Shown: in pieces, positions 14,902 through 22,589 of the stretch
How positions within the stretch are numbered: the first letter of the stretch is position 1
Layout of the letters: each line of letters begins with the position of its first letter
Origin: Chloroflexota bacterium
GTDB taxonomy: Bacteria; Chloroflexota; Dehalococcoidia; Lucifugimonadales; VGZR01
Length of the DNA: 22,589 bases
Assembly (NCBI GenBank): GCA_027625225.1
Contig: JAQBWG010000004.1
Coordinates: 1 to 22,589, forward strand
Reading direction: 5' to 3'
The notes under the pieces: model-generated
What the model was told of the DNA's origin: nothing
What the model saw: the letters and a program-made list of their open reading frames with translations, nothing else
The model's database searches: none
Position numbers and translations under genes: made by a program

Positions 14902-16445
14902 ACGTTTCGGAGTTCCTCGACCTTACGGTTGAAATAGTTCCCGACCGTAGTGCCACCGTATTTGAGGGCAGGCGAAGGACGTTTGAAGAGCTTCATGACC
15001 ACGTCAATCGCTTAGCTAACACGCTCGCTTCGCTGGGTGTCACACAAGGCGATAGAGTCGCTATTCTCGATGTGAACACCGACGACTACATCGCCGTGTT
15101 CTTTGCCTCGGCGAAGCTTGATGCCATCTTCGTGCCGCTGAATTTTCGGGCCAAGGCAGATGAAATCGCCTTTATGCTCAACGATTCGGAAGCCAAAGTA
15201 TTGCTTGTCGGTCCTGTATATGATGATTTGGTAGCCTCACTGCAACCCGTCCTAACCACTGTTCGACACGTCATGTCCCTTGGTGGTTCCATCGGCCGCT
15301 GGTCCTCATTGTTGGAACAATTACCTTCCGCTTCCGCAGAAAGATTCACGCCTGTGGCGGACGACAGTGATATCGCAATACTGCTCTTTACCGCAGGGAC
15401 GACCGGTACCCCCAAGGGCGTTATGTTGCCGCATGAGACCTTCTCTTCGTTCCTACTCACCAACGTCGAGCCAGCCAACCCCGACATCGAAGAGCGCACC
15501 GTTTTATCGGTACCGCTGTACCACGTCGCCGGTATCCAGGCCATGATGGCCTCGGTATACAGTGGCAGAACACTTGTTATCCAACGCCAGTTCGAACCTG
15601 CTCAGTGGCTGGAACTGGTCGAGCGGGAGCGTGTTACGAGGGCGACCCTCGTTCCAACCATGCTCAAGATGCTGCTCGAACACCCCGATTTCGTTCGCCG
15701 CGATCTGGGCAGTCTGGAAACTATCACCTACGGTGCTGCCCCTATGACACTGGAAGTTATTAAGCGGGCCATCACTGCACTGCCGGGCGTCCGGTTTATC
15801 AATGCCTTTGGTCAAACCGAAACTGGCGCCACCATTGCCATGCTCCCGCCGGAAGACCACGACCTTAGCGGCGCGCCCGACGAGGTTGAAAAAAAGCTCC
15901 GCAGACTCTCCTCTATAGGCAAGCCACTCCCTGATGTCGAAGTAAGTATTGTGGATGAGACCGGTCTCTTCGTTCCAACCGGAGAGATTGGCGAAATCGT
16001 CGCTCGTGGCTCACGTGTAATGAAAGGTTATTGGAAACAAGAAGAAGCTACCATTCAGACCATGCACGGAGGCTGGTTGTACACGGGTGACCTCGGGTAC
16101 ACGGATGAGGATGGGTATATTTATCTATCGGGCCGAGCCAGAGACTTCATCAAGCGTGGCGGAGAAATGATTTCGCCTGGAGAGGTTGAACAAGTGCTGC
16201 ATGCCCACCCTGCGGTCGAAGAAGCAGCGGTTATCGGAGCTCCCGATGCCCATTGGGGCGAGTGTGTCATGGCCGTAGTCGTGCTCAAGCCTCACGTCAT
16301 TATCACCGAGTCGGACATAACAGAGCACTGCCGTCAGAAGCTAGCCAGCTTCAAGAAGCCCGAAACGGTGCGTTTTGTGGACTCGCTTCCCCGGAACGCC
16401 CTTGGCAAAGTGCTTAAACGCACACTGCGGGAGCAGTTCACCTAG
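14898..16445 (+). CDS. AMP-forming acyl-CoA synthetase (fatty-acid–CoA ligase type)
   Basis: Member of the ANL superfamily; activates a carboxylic acid with ATP to an acyl-adenylate and then an acyl-CoA, releasing AMP and PPi. At 515 residues it is full length. Motifs in order: the phosphate loop LLFTAGTTGTPKGVMLPH (about 162–179), AFGQTETGATI (about 302–312), YTGDLGYTDEDGYIYLSGR (about 395–413), the hinge RARDFIKRGGEMISPGEVE and the C-terminal catalytic Lys in PRNALGKVLK (about 504). The acid used (fatty, aromatic or other) cannot be decided. Start overlaps the hydratase stop as ATGA, so the two are translationally coupled. The stop overlaps the stop of serS on the other strand. Confidence 0.93.
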   Translation: MNVSEFLDLTVEIVPDRSATVFEGRRRTFEELHDHVNRLANTLASLGVTQGDRVAILDVNTDDYIAVFFASAKLDAIFVPLNFRAKADEIAFMLNDSEAKVLLVGPVYDDLVASLQPVLTTVRHVMSLGGSIGRWSSLLEQLPSASAERFTPVADDSDIAILLFTAGTTGTPKGVMLPHETFSSFLLTNVEPANPDIEERTVLSVPLYHVAGIQAMMASVYSGRTLVIQRQFEPAQWLELVERERVTRATLVPTMLKMLLEHPDFVRRDLGSLETITYGAAPMTLEVIKRAITALPGVRFINAFGQTETGATIAMLPPEDHDLSGAPDEVEKKLRRLSSIGKPLPDVEVSIVDETGLFVPTGEIGEIVARGSRVMKGYWKQEEATIQTMHGGWLYTGDLGYTDEDGYIYLSGRARDFIKRGGEMISPGEVEQVLHAHPAVEEAAVIGAPDAHWGECVMAVVVLKPHVIITESDITEHCRQKLASFKKPETVRFVDSLPRNALGKVLKRTLREQFT

Positions 16446-17704
16446 CCGATTCGGTCGAACCTCGTATAGGGCCGCAGTACCTCGGGTACAAGAACTGAGC
16501 CGTCCGCCTGCTGATAGTTTTCCAGAATCGCCGCAATGACCCGTGGCAACGCTAACCCTGATGCGTTCAGCGTATGTGGAAACTGCACCCGTTTGCCTTC
16601 CGCCGGACGGTATCGGATGTTCGAGCGGCGGGACTGGAAGTCGGTACAGTTCGAACTCGAACTCACCTCCAGCCACTCCTCGCTGCCCGGCGCCCACATC
16701 TCAATGTCATAAGTCTTCGTCGCCGAAAAGCCCAGATCACCCGTGCAGAGTTCGATAATCCGATAGGGGATTTCAAGTCGCTTGCACAACCCCTCGGCGT
16801 TGGCGAGCATGTCTTCAAGCTCCTGTTCCGAGGTCTCCGGACGAACGAACTTATACATCTCCACCTTCTCGAATTGATGTACCCGTTTGATACCCCGCGT
16901 ATCCTTACCTGCCGCAGCCTTCTCCCGCCGGAAGCAAGGCGTGTGCGCAACGAACTGCATTGGCAGCGCATCCTCGGACAGAATCTCCCCTACGAACATC
17001 CCTGTAATCGGCACCTCGGCTGTCGGGATGAGCCAGAAATCCTCCTCCGCGTCCCGGTACATCGTGTCCGCGAACTTCGGCAACTGGCCGCTGCCCGTCA
17101 CTGTCGCACTGGTTACGAGGTAGGGGACGTACACTTCTTCATACCCGTGCTCCTCCGTGTGCACATCCAGCATCCAGTCTATAAGCGCTCGTTGAAGTCG
17201 GGCACCCTTACCCCTCAATACATAAAAACGACTACCGGAGAGCTTGACCCCTCGCTCGAAATCAATAATTCCTAGTCGTTCACCGATATCCCAGTGCGCC
17301 TGCGTGTCGAAATCGTACGTCCGCTGCTCACCTACCGTGCGTACAGGTACGTTGTCGGCTGCATCTTTCCCGAGCGGGGTTGTTTCGCTCGGTAGATTCG
17401 GCAGCATCAGGAGAAGAGAGGATATCTGCTCGTCCACCGTTCGCGTCTCTTCTTCAAAGCCCTTGATGCGTGTACCCACTTCTCGCATCTCGGTGACCAT
17501 TTCCTTAGGAGGTGGCTTCATCCTGCCAATCTCTTTACTGACAGCGTTGCGGCGTGCCCGTAGCTCGTCTGCCTCGACGATGATGGCGCGGCGCTTTGTG
17601 TCCAACTCCAGTATCTGGTCAATGGAGGCATCCGTCGTCCCGCGAGCCCGCATGGCCCTTCGAACGAGGTCGGGCTGCTCCCGCAAAAGTTCGATGCTTA
17701 TCAC
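16442..17704 (-). CDS. serS: Serine--tRNA ligase
   Basis: Charges tRNA-Ser (and tRNA-Sec where present). The 420-residue protein starts MISIELLREQPDLVRRAM, has the long coiled-coil arm that grips the tRNA-Ser extra arm (about 30–105), then the class II core: the serine-binding TAE loop (LIPTAEVPITG), motif 2 (PCFRREKAAAGKDTRGIKR) and motif 3 (NASGLALPRVIAAILENYQ). The start is GTG, with GAGGGAA about six bases upstream, and it matches the usual family N-terminus. It is a single-gene unit with its own promoter. Tail-to-tail with the CoA ligase; the palindrome CTAG supplies both stop codons. Confidence 0.97.
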   Translation of the reverse strand: MISIELLREQPDLVRRAMRARGTTDASIDQILELDTKRRAIIVEADELRARRNAVSKEIGRMKPPPKEMVTEMREVGTRIKGFEEETRTVDEQISSLLLMLPNLPSETTPLGKDAADNVPVRTVGEQRTYDFDTQAHWDIGERLGIIDFERGVKLSGSRFYVLRGKGARLQRALIDWMLDVHTEEHGYEEVYVPYLVTSATVTGSGQLPKFADTMYRDAEEDFWLIPTAEVPITGMFVGEILSEDALPMQFVAHTPCFRREKAAAGKDTRGIKRVHQFEKVEMYKFVRPETSEQELEDMLANAEGLCKRLEIPYRIIELCTGDLGFSATKTYDIEMWAPGSEEWLEVSSSSNCTDFQSRRSNIRYRPAEGKRVQFPHTLNASGLALPRVIAAILENYQQADGSVLVPEVLRPYTRFDRIG

Positions 17705-17737
17705 TAACGTTCCCTCATCAAATCCTATGGAGCTAAA

Positions 17738-17746
17738 AGTATAGCA
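17738..17746 (-). promoter_or_regulatory. Extended -10 promoter of serS
   Basis: On the minus strand TGC directly followed by TATACT, an extended -10 element; the -35 region is T-rich without consensus. Transcription would begin near 17731, giving a leader of about 27 bases, too short for a T-box. The same nine bases precede rph. Confidence 0.5.
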
Positions 17747-17856
17747 GCGTAGTAACGTCTAAAAAGTGGATTGAAAGCACTCAAACGTACTATTAGAAAT
17801 TAGACACGACCCGTATCATTACTCCGAAATGTTGCTCCAGATATGTCCAAAAAGGT

Positions 17857-17871
17857 ACATCAAAGTGATGT
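17857..17871. repeat. Short inverted repeat ACATCA–AAG–TGATGT
   Basis: Perfect 6-bp arms with a 3-base centre, lying 15 bases before a candidate promoter for the membrane protein/sensor kinase pair. It could be an operator half-site pair, but an arm this short can arise by chance. The rest of the 270-base gap from 17705 to 17974 shows nothing else I can name. Confidence 0.3.
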
Positions 17872-17885
17872 GGTCGTTCACAAGC

Positions 17886-17914
17886 TTGACGCATTACCAC
17901 CCTGCGCGTATCGT
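17886..17914 (+). promoter_or_regulatory. Candidate promoter for the membrane protein/sensor kinase genes
   Basis: TTGACG (17886–17891), a 17-base spacer and TATCGT (17909–17914). Five of six -35 and four of six -10 positions match consensus. The start would be near 17921, about 54 bases before the ATG at 17975. Confidence 0.4.
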
Positions 17915-17974
17915 GATTCCAAACGACGAATCATTTAGGACACTGCACGTCAAAGCATTTACGGACGATGTGAA

Positions 17975-18352
17975 ATGGTAAGTAGCCTTCTTCGATATCC
18001 GTACATAGTGGGTTTCGTCACCTTTATCTTTTCTGTTATTTCGGTTATTGCTCAAAGCGATATTGCGGTAGCCCTCTTTTTCATCCCCATCTTGATGGCA
18101 GGTGGACTGCAACCATCGGGCCGACTTATCGTTATCGTGGTTGGAGTACTCGTGCTGCTGATTACCCATATTTTCGCCTATGGTGCGGAGATTCGCGAGT
18201 CGCTACATCTTACCGAGTTTGCGATTCCATTTGTCGTAATTGCCGCCACCGGTGCTGTGGCCCCCATCCTCTATCGAATCACCATGCAATGGTGGGACGC
18301 CAGGGCTGAAGCGAAGGCACGGCAGCCTCAGGCACCGCCACCCCAGCAGTAA
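17975..18352 (+). CDS. Four-helix membrane protein, probable detached sensor domain
   Basis: The 125-residue protein contains about four hydrophobic helices: YIVGFVTFIFSVISVIA (about 9–25), IAVALFFIPILMAGGL (about 30–45), LIVIVVGVLVLLITHIFA (about 51–68) and FAIPFVVIAATGAVAPIL (about 82–99), then a charged amphipathic stretch and an Ala/Pro/Gln-rich end (RQPQAPPPQQ). Compact four-helix bundles with tiny loops resemble the N-terminal membrane modules of sensor kinases (KdpD/DUF4118-like in layout, not proven by motif). The TAA stop is in the same frame as the downstream kinase, and the Pro-rich composition continues past it. It may thus be the membrane half of one sensor kinase. No clear Shine-Dalgarno sequence precedes the ATG. 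Confidence 0.7.
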   Translation: MVSSLLRYPYIVGFVTFIFSVISVIAQSDIAVALFFIPILMAGGLQPSGRLIVIVVGVLVLLITHIFAYGAEIRESLHLTEFAIPFVVIAATGAVAPILYRITMQWWDARAEAKARQPQAPPPQQ

Positions 18353-18400
18353 GCGGCACCCTCCAAGCCGAAGCCGGTAGGGGAGCCGTTATTTGCAAAA

Positions 18401-21400
18401 TTGCTTAAGCTTCTTCCCAAACGTGCAGAATCTGCGCCCGAGCATCCGCTGATAAAAGAAGCCAAGGCCGTCGCGAAAAACAGCAATGACCTCATTGCCT
18501 TGTGTGAAAACATAACCACACTTATTCAAGGAGCGCTGCCAGTTGACAAGGCCATTGTAAGCATCGTAGACACTGCAACCGGCACATTTACCGACGTGTA
18601 CCACTTCGGCGTGGAAGTTCCGGGCAGGAAGCAGGGCGATGCCAGCAGGCTCGCCGGAACCTTCGCCGAGAGCATTGTCACAGGGCGCAAGGGTGTGCTT
18701 ATCCAGCCGTCGGCAGAGGACGATATGTCGTCTTTACCCCCGTCACTCATGCCTAGCGTATCGGTAGGCCTCGTATCATTCCTTGCCGTGCCCATTATCC
18801 GGAAGAAGGATGTCGTGGGCATACTCCACCTTCGCTCAGCTGGCCAGCAGGCTTACACAGAACAGAGCGTACTACTTGTGGAACAGGTGGCATTAGCCAT
18901 CGCATTTAAGATTGCCGGATGGAAATCCATAGCGGCGTTCGCCCGTCTCCCCGAAACTGCCGAAACGCCGGTTCCGGCGCAACCAGCCGCAACCCCGACC
19001 TCTACGACATCCGGCACATCGCCATCACCCACAGCCCAGCCCGCATCGGAGCCTGCTACCGCGCCTGAAACCCAGGAATTGAATCGTGAAGAATTAACTA
19101 CCGAATCATCCTCACCGGCTGGGCCTGAGAAGGCTGAACAATCGCGGGAAACCCAATCGACCAAAGAGGAACAAAGTACTTCGAAGCCACAGTCCGAACA
19201 ACCTTCGGGTGACGACCAACAGAAAGCCTCTCCGTCGGAAACGGAAACTGACGAGGTTGAGATTCAGAAGGAATTAGATCAGCTTGGTGGGATAGTCGCC
19301 GCCGCGAACGACATAGCTCGGATATACGACGAAGTCGCCATCCACATACGCCGTCTTGTTCCATTTGACCGTATCGTGGTCTCATCAGCCAGCCTTGACC
19401 GCGGCATGCTCACCACCGTCTACACTGCAGGACCTGAATTACCAAGCAGCGCGCTGGGCAACGAGGCGAAGTTCGAGGACACGCTCTTCCAGCACATCGT
19501 TCGGCAGCGTAGAGGGCTCATACTCGGAACTGGACGCGACGACGAATTCATTTCGCAACACAGAATTCAACAGCAAGCCATTGGCGCAGATCTCCCCTCG
19601 CTTGTCGCCGCTCCGCTGGTTCACCAGGACAGGGTGGTCGGCACCATGGAGTTACGTTCCCGCAACTCCAAAGCATATGGCCAGGTCGAACTCGTATTAC
19701 TGCATAAGATAGCCACGGCCATCGCCGGGGCCGTCGCCGATTCCAAGTCGGGTGTTGCGCGTCCCAAACCGTCCGTTATAAAACGCGTTGTGTTATCTGA
19801 ACAATTCGACGACGATAAAACGCCCCTGGTTGCACATGCGCAATCTTCCGAATACGAAAAGACATCTGCTGAGAAGAAGCCAAAATCCGCAGCCGACCGC
19901 GACGACGAAAATGCGCTGAAGGTATCCCGAAGAGGACAACTATTTGCCAGCGACGACGATGTTGACGAGGACACGCTCAGTATATTCAAGGAAAGCACTT
20001 TTGACTTGGATTCTTCCAACCTTGACGAAGACGAGGCAGAAATACCGGATGATGAAGAAATCGATCTGGAATCCTCACAATCCGTAGCTTCGGCACCTAT
20101 TCAGGACAACTCTGCTTTGGAAGAACTGCGTCGTGAAGCACAAGAAGGCCGTGTCCAGGCAGAGATAGCCCGCACTGCGGCAGTCGCACAAGACCTCGAA
20201 GAAGTCTTCTCGTCGCTTCCTAACCAACTGGCGTCCATCCTTTCTGTAGACTCCTTACACGTTCTCTTGGCCGACCAGGCTGGCGAAGAACTTACCGTTG
20301 CCCACCGTTTCGGAAATGCAGTGCCGGGGTGGGAACGGACGCGAACTGTCCGGGTTGCAGGCTCCTACTTCGAACCGTGCATCCAAAATCGGACACATGC
20401 CCTCGCGTCGGCCTCAACGACAACCGAGTTAGCCGAGGAACACCGTGGCCTCGCAGCGTCTGCAACAGCGGGGATAACCTCATTCCTGGCTGTCCCCCTT
20501 ATTTCCCGCAGCAAACTTTTAGGGGTTATAGCCATTGGCGCGGAGACGCCGGAGGCCTATAAAGAGCATCAGGCTGAGATTATGGCCAATATCGCTTCCG
20601 TGCTTGCCGCTTCCCTATCACACGTCCAGGAAATGACCGCGATGCGGCGCGAAGCCGGTTCCGAGGCTGTCCTTACGGAACTTGCCGTCAGTCTGGCATC
20701 CACTCTCAAAGCCGACGATTACTACCAGCGATTGGCAGAGGGTGCCTCCAAGCTTGTGAAATTCGATAGGCTAGTAATAAGTGAAGTAGACAGCGAAGCA
20801 GGTGAGCTTGTTCACGCCTTTATCACCGGGGGCAGCGTATCCGGCGTTGAAGTGGATGACCGGATACCTATCGAAGGCAGCTTGGAGTCCCGGGCCATAA
20901 CCATTCGGGCCCCGTTTCTCGTTTCACCTTTGGAGAACAATAAAAACGCGCAAGGCTTTCATGCCTGCATCTTCGTACCCATTGTTGCAGAAGACGAAGT
21001 TGTCGCAGTCGTCAGTGTACTCACCAAAACCGAATCTGGATATGTCCAGCATCAGGCCGACCTGCTCGGACGTATGGCCGTATTCGCATCCTCAGCCATC
21101 GCCAACATCGCTGGCCATGCCGCCCTTGTGGAAGCCGAGAAGCGCGTCGCCGAAGCCGCTGTTGCCCGCTCTCAAGACCCCATGTTGGAGATTGGTCGCA
21201 TAGTATGGACGGCAGGCGATTTGCAATCGCTGTATACGGAGACAGCCGAACATCTTCAAGACCTCATCCCCTTTGAGAGGTTTGCTATTTGGACCATCGA
21301 TGCTGAAACTGGCGCGTTGTTGAACACCTACTCCGCCGGAGTGGAAGGAAACAGGTTGCAACCCACCGAGCCGTTGGCCTTGCTCGGTTCGGGTGCCCAG

Positions 21401-22384
21401 ATAGCCCTCGCCAACGGCAAACAGTCCGGCAACGGTGACAAAGACAGCGCGCGCCGCCTGACCCAGCTTGTCGGAAGCATCGCTGCCGGTCTCCCCGGCC
21501 TCATCATCATCCCGCTCTTCTACGAGAACGAAGGCGTCGGAATGCTCAGCTTCGGCTCCAGCAAGGAGAACGCCTTCACATCCGAACACGAAGAGCTTGC
21601 CGAAAAGGTTGCCCAACTCCTCGCCGCCCGTGTCGGCCTGGAACAGATAAGCATCCGCCGGGCGCTGTCCGCTCACCACATGCAAGAGAGGCTTGACAGG
21701 CTCGGCTCCGAGGCTGGCCAGCGCACCCGCGAGCTCGACTCCATGAAGTCCGAACTGGAAACCCTCAGGACAACCGTCTACCACGACCTGCGCAAGCCGC
21801 TCAGTACCATAGACAGCGCAAGCCAGACCGTGCTCGACACACTTGTCAAGAGCAAGAGCAAAGAGGGTAGGGAGCAGGCGTTGCGCTTGCGTGCCGCTTC
21901 GCGGACGGCCACCCAGCAGATCGAAAACTTGGCCCAGATGGCCGAGGTCACCAACCGGGCAGTCTCGCTCGAAGAGATAGACCTCTCTGGTCTTGCCCGC
22001 AACGCCGGACGGAAATTACGTTCAGTAGATGTAGGGAAGGCCGTGACTGTGTCCGTGGCCAAAGAACTGTTCGTCGAGGCCGACCGCTACATGACCGAAG
22101 TCCTGCTCGACCGCCTGTTTGAAGACGCCTCGGAGCGCGCCACCAGAGTCGCCAGCCCTCGCATCCAGGTCGGCGCCTCAACCCGCGACGGCGAACTCGT
22201 CTTCTACGTTCGGGATAACGGCAAAGCTATCGCTGCTGAGGTCACTGATGCCATGTTTGATGAGGAAAAGCAGTACAGTGTGTCCACCGAGCTAGCCAGG
22301 CGCGTCGTCGAGCGCCACGGAGGCCGCATCTGGGCCGAGAGCGAGTCCCGAAAAGGGACGACCATCTACTTTACCCTGAACTGA
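18401..22384 (+). CDS. Five-GAF sensor histidine kinase with degenerate ATP-binding domain
   Basis: A 1327-residue cytoplasmic-looking protein. Five GAF domains are marked by their core strand: SFLAVPIIRKKDVVGI (near 126), SLVAAPLVHQDRVVGT (400), SFLAVPLISRSKLLGV (694), CIFVPIVAEDEVVAVV (856) and GLIIIPLFYENEGVGM (1033). Two long disordered linkers intervene: Pro/Ser/Thr/Glu-rich (about 182–285) and acidic (about 450–570). A coiled coil leads to a HisKA domain with phospho-acceptor His1128 in VYHDLRKPLSTI, then a HATPase_c-like domain: N-box position is Asp1242 (LFEDASERA), the D-box is DNGKAI (Asp1272), the G2 box lacks its glycines (YSVSTEL, 1292–1298), while KGTTIYFTL near the end is kept. 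No receiver domain or regulator gene is adjacent. The only start after the in-frame TAA is TTG, with GGGGAG 15 bases upstream; the first ATG would cut GAF1. What it senses is unknown. Confidence 0.85.
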   Translation: MLKLLPKRAESAPEHPLIKEAKAVAKNSNDLIALCENITTLIQGALPVDKAIVSIVDTATGTFTDVYHFGVEVPGRKQGDASRLAGTFAESIVTGRKGVLIQPSAEDDMSSLPPSLMPSVSVGLVSFLAVPIIRKKDVVGILHLRSAGQQAYTEQSVLLVEQVALAIAFKIAGWKSIAAFARLPETAETPVPAQPAATPTSTTSGTSPSPTAQPASEPATAPETQELNREELTTESSSPAGPEKAEQSRETQSTKEEQSTSKPQSEQPSGDDQQKASPSETETDEVEIQKELDQLGGIVAAANDIARIYDEVAIHIRRLVPFDRIVVSSASLDRGMLTTVYTAGPELPSSALGNEAKFEDTLFQHIVRQRRGLILGTGRDDEFISQHRIQQQAIGADLPSLVAAPLVHQDRVVGTMELRSRNSKAYGQVELVLLHKIATAIAGAVADSKSGVARPKPSVIKRVVLSEQFDDDKTPLVAHAQSSEYEKTSAEKKPKSAADRDDENALKVSRRGQLFASDDDVDEDTLSIFKESTFDLDSSNLDEDEAEIPDDEEIDLESSQSVASAPIQDNSALEELRREAQEGRVQAEIARTAAVAQDLEEVFSSLPNQLASILSVDSLHVLLADQAGEELTVAHRFGNAVPGWERTRTVRVAGSYFEPCIQNRTHALASASTTTELAEEHRGLAASATAGITSFLAVPLISRSKLLGVIAIGAETPEAYKEHQAEIMANIASVLAASLSHVQEMTAMRREAGSEAVLTELAVSLASTLKADDYYQRLAEGASKLVKFDRLVISEVDSEAGELVHAFITGGSVSGVEVDDRIPIEGSLESRAITIRAPFLVSPLENNKNAQGFHACIFVPIVAEDEVVAVVSVLTKTESGYVQHQADLLGRMAVFASSAIANIAGHAALVEAEKRVAEAAVARSQDPMLEIGRIVWTAGDLQSLYTETAEHLQDLIPFERFAIWTIDAETGALLNTYSAGVEGNRLQPTEPLALLGSGAQIALANGKQSGNGDKDSARRLTQLVGSIAAGLPGLIIIPLFYENEGVGMLSFGSSKENAFTSEHEELAEKVAQLLAARVGLEQISIRRALSAHHMQERLDRLGSEAGQRTRELDSMKSELETLRTTVYHDLRKPLSTIDSASQTVLDTLVKSKSKEGREQALRLRAASRTATQQIENLAQMAEVTNRAVSLEEIDLSGLARNAGRKLRSVDVGKAVTVSVAKELFVEADRYMTEVLLDRLFEDASERATRVASPRIQVGASTRDGELVFYVRDNGKAIAAEVTDAMFDEEKQYSVSTELARRVVERHGGRIWAESESRKGTTIYFTLN

Positions 22385-22589
22385 GGATATCCCGCAGCCG
22401 CTCGGCAATGATCGCTTCGTCGCCCGCCCGCACCGTCTGGATGCGCACGATGAACGAGTTCGGTACCTTGTCCTCTCGCACCCAAATCTTCGGCTTCCCT
22501 TCCTTCAGTCGCTCGATGACTTGCGCCGCCGTCATTCCCACCTCATGCGCGTCCACCGTCACCCGCAGCCCCTCCATCAGCGACCCCTC
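22371..22589 (-). CDS. C-terminal part of a probable SelA-like PLP-dependent enzyme (partial)
   Basis: The reading frame is open to the right edge, so only the last 72 codons are seen. The segment (TVDAHEVGMTAAQVIERLKE, then KIWVREDKVPNSFIVRIQTV, then AGDEAIIAERLRDIL) resembles the small C-terminal domain of the SelA-like family of fold-type I PLP enzymes (L-seryl-tRNA selenium transferase/D-glucosaminate-6-phosphate ammonia-lyase relatives), where a helix, a short beta sheet and a final helix follow 'LxxGxPxIxVR'. This is a pattern-based guess; the PLP Lys is outside the window. The Met at 22577 is internal, not a start. The stop lies inside the 3' end of the sensor kinase gene, overlapping it by 14 bases tail to tail. 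Confidence 0.5.
   Translation of the reverse strand, partial: EGSLMEGLRVTVDAHEVGMTAAQVIERLKEGKPKIWVREDKVPNSFIVRIQTVRAGDEAIIAERLRDILSSG

Noticed and set aside
21092..21784. 230-codon minus-strand open frame inside the kinase gene
   Set aside because: Antisense shadow of GAF4/GAF5 coding; no ribosome site, no motif.

Overview
The window looks like a compact chromosome segment from a bacterium of the Chloroflexota, most likely a Dehalococcoidia/SAR202-type lineage. That placement is an inference from the gene set and style: multi-GAF sensor kinases, paired crotonases with an acyl-CoA synthetase, and the yidD–PQQ lipoprotein–yidC–jag order. No rRNA or other marker gene is present to prove it. 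I see no phage, transposon, CRISPR array, tRNA or rRNA. Nearly all DNA is coding; the longest gap (about 270 bases) lies between serS and a small membrane protein.

Left part (1–9119). A minus-strand operon runs pheS, pheT, moeA and then a partial unknown gene leaving the left edge. It starts at a strong promoter (TTGACC/TATAAT). Back to back with this promoter is a second strong one (TTGACA/TATAGT) that fires rightward into comEA–comEC, the DNA-uptake receptor and channel; its predicted transcript start falls on the comEA ATG, implying a leaderless mRNA. RNase PH (rph) follows, then a 65-codon minus-strand gene of unknown function, with a promoter-like sequence overlapped by an inverted repeat.

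Middle part (9228–16445). From a near-consensus promoter, ten plus-strand genes follow one another closely: rpmH, rnpA, yidD, a BamB-like eight-blade PQQ lipoprotein, yidC, jag/khpB, a degenerate crotonase, soluble pyrophosphatase, a canonical enoyl-CoA hydratase and an AMP-forming acyl-CoA ligase. The first half concerns ribosome, RNase P and membrane-protein insertion; the second half concerns acyl-CoA metabolism, where the pyrophosphatase can remove the PPi made by the ligase. yidC and jag overlap out of frame by 116 bases.

Right part (16442–22589). serS lies on the minus strand, tail to tail with the ligase. After it come a four-helix membrane protein and a 1327-codon protein with five GAF domains and a histidine-kinase end. 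These two are in the same frame, separated by one TAA and 16 codons with no ATG or GTG, which suggests a split (or read-through) membrane sensor kinase. Its ATP-binding domain lacks the usual G2-box glycines. The window ends in the 3' part of a minus-strand gene that resembles the SelA-like PLP enzyme family.

Base composition changes across the window: the plus strand is G-rich to about 11.3 kb and C-rich afterwards, whichever strand carries the genes.
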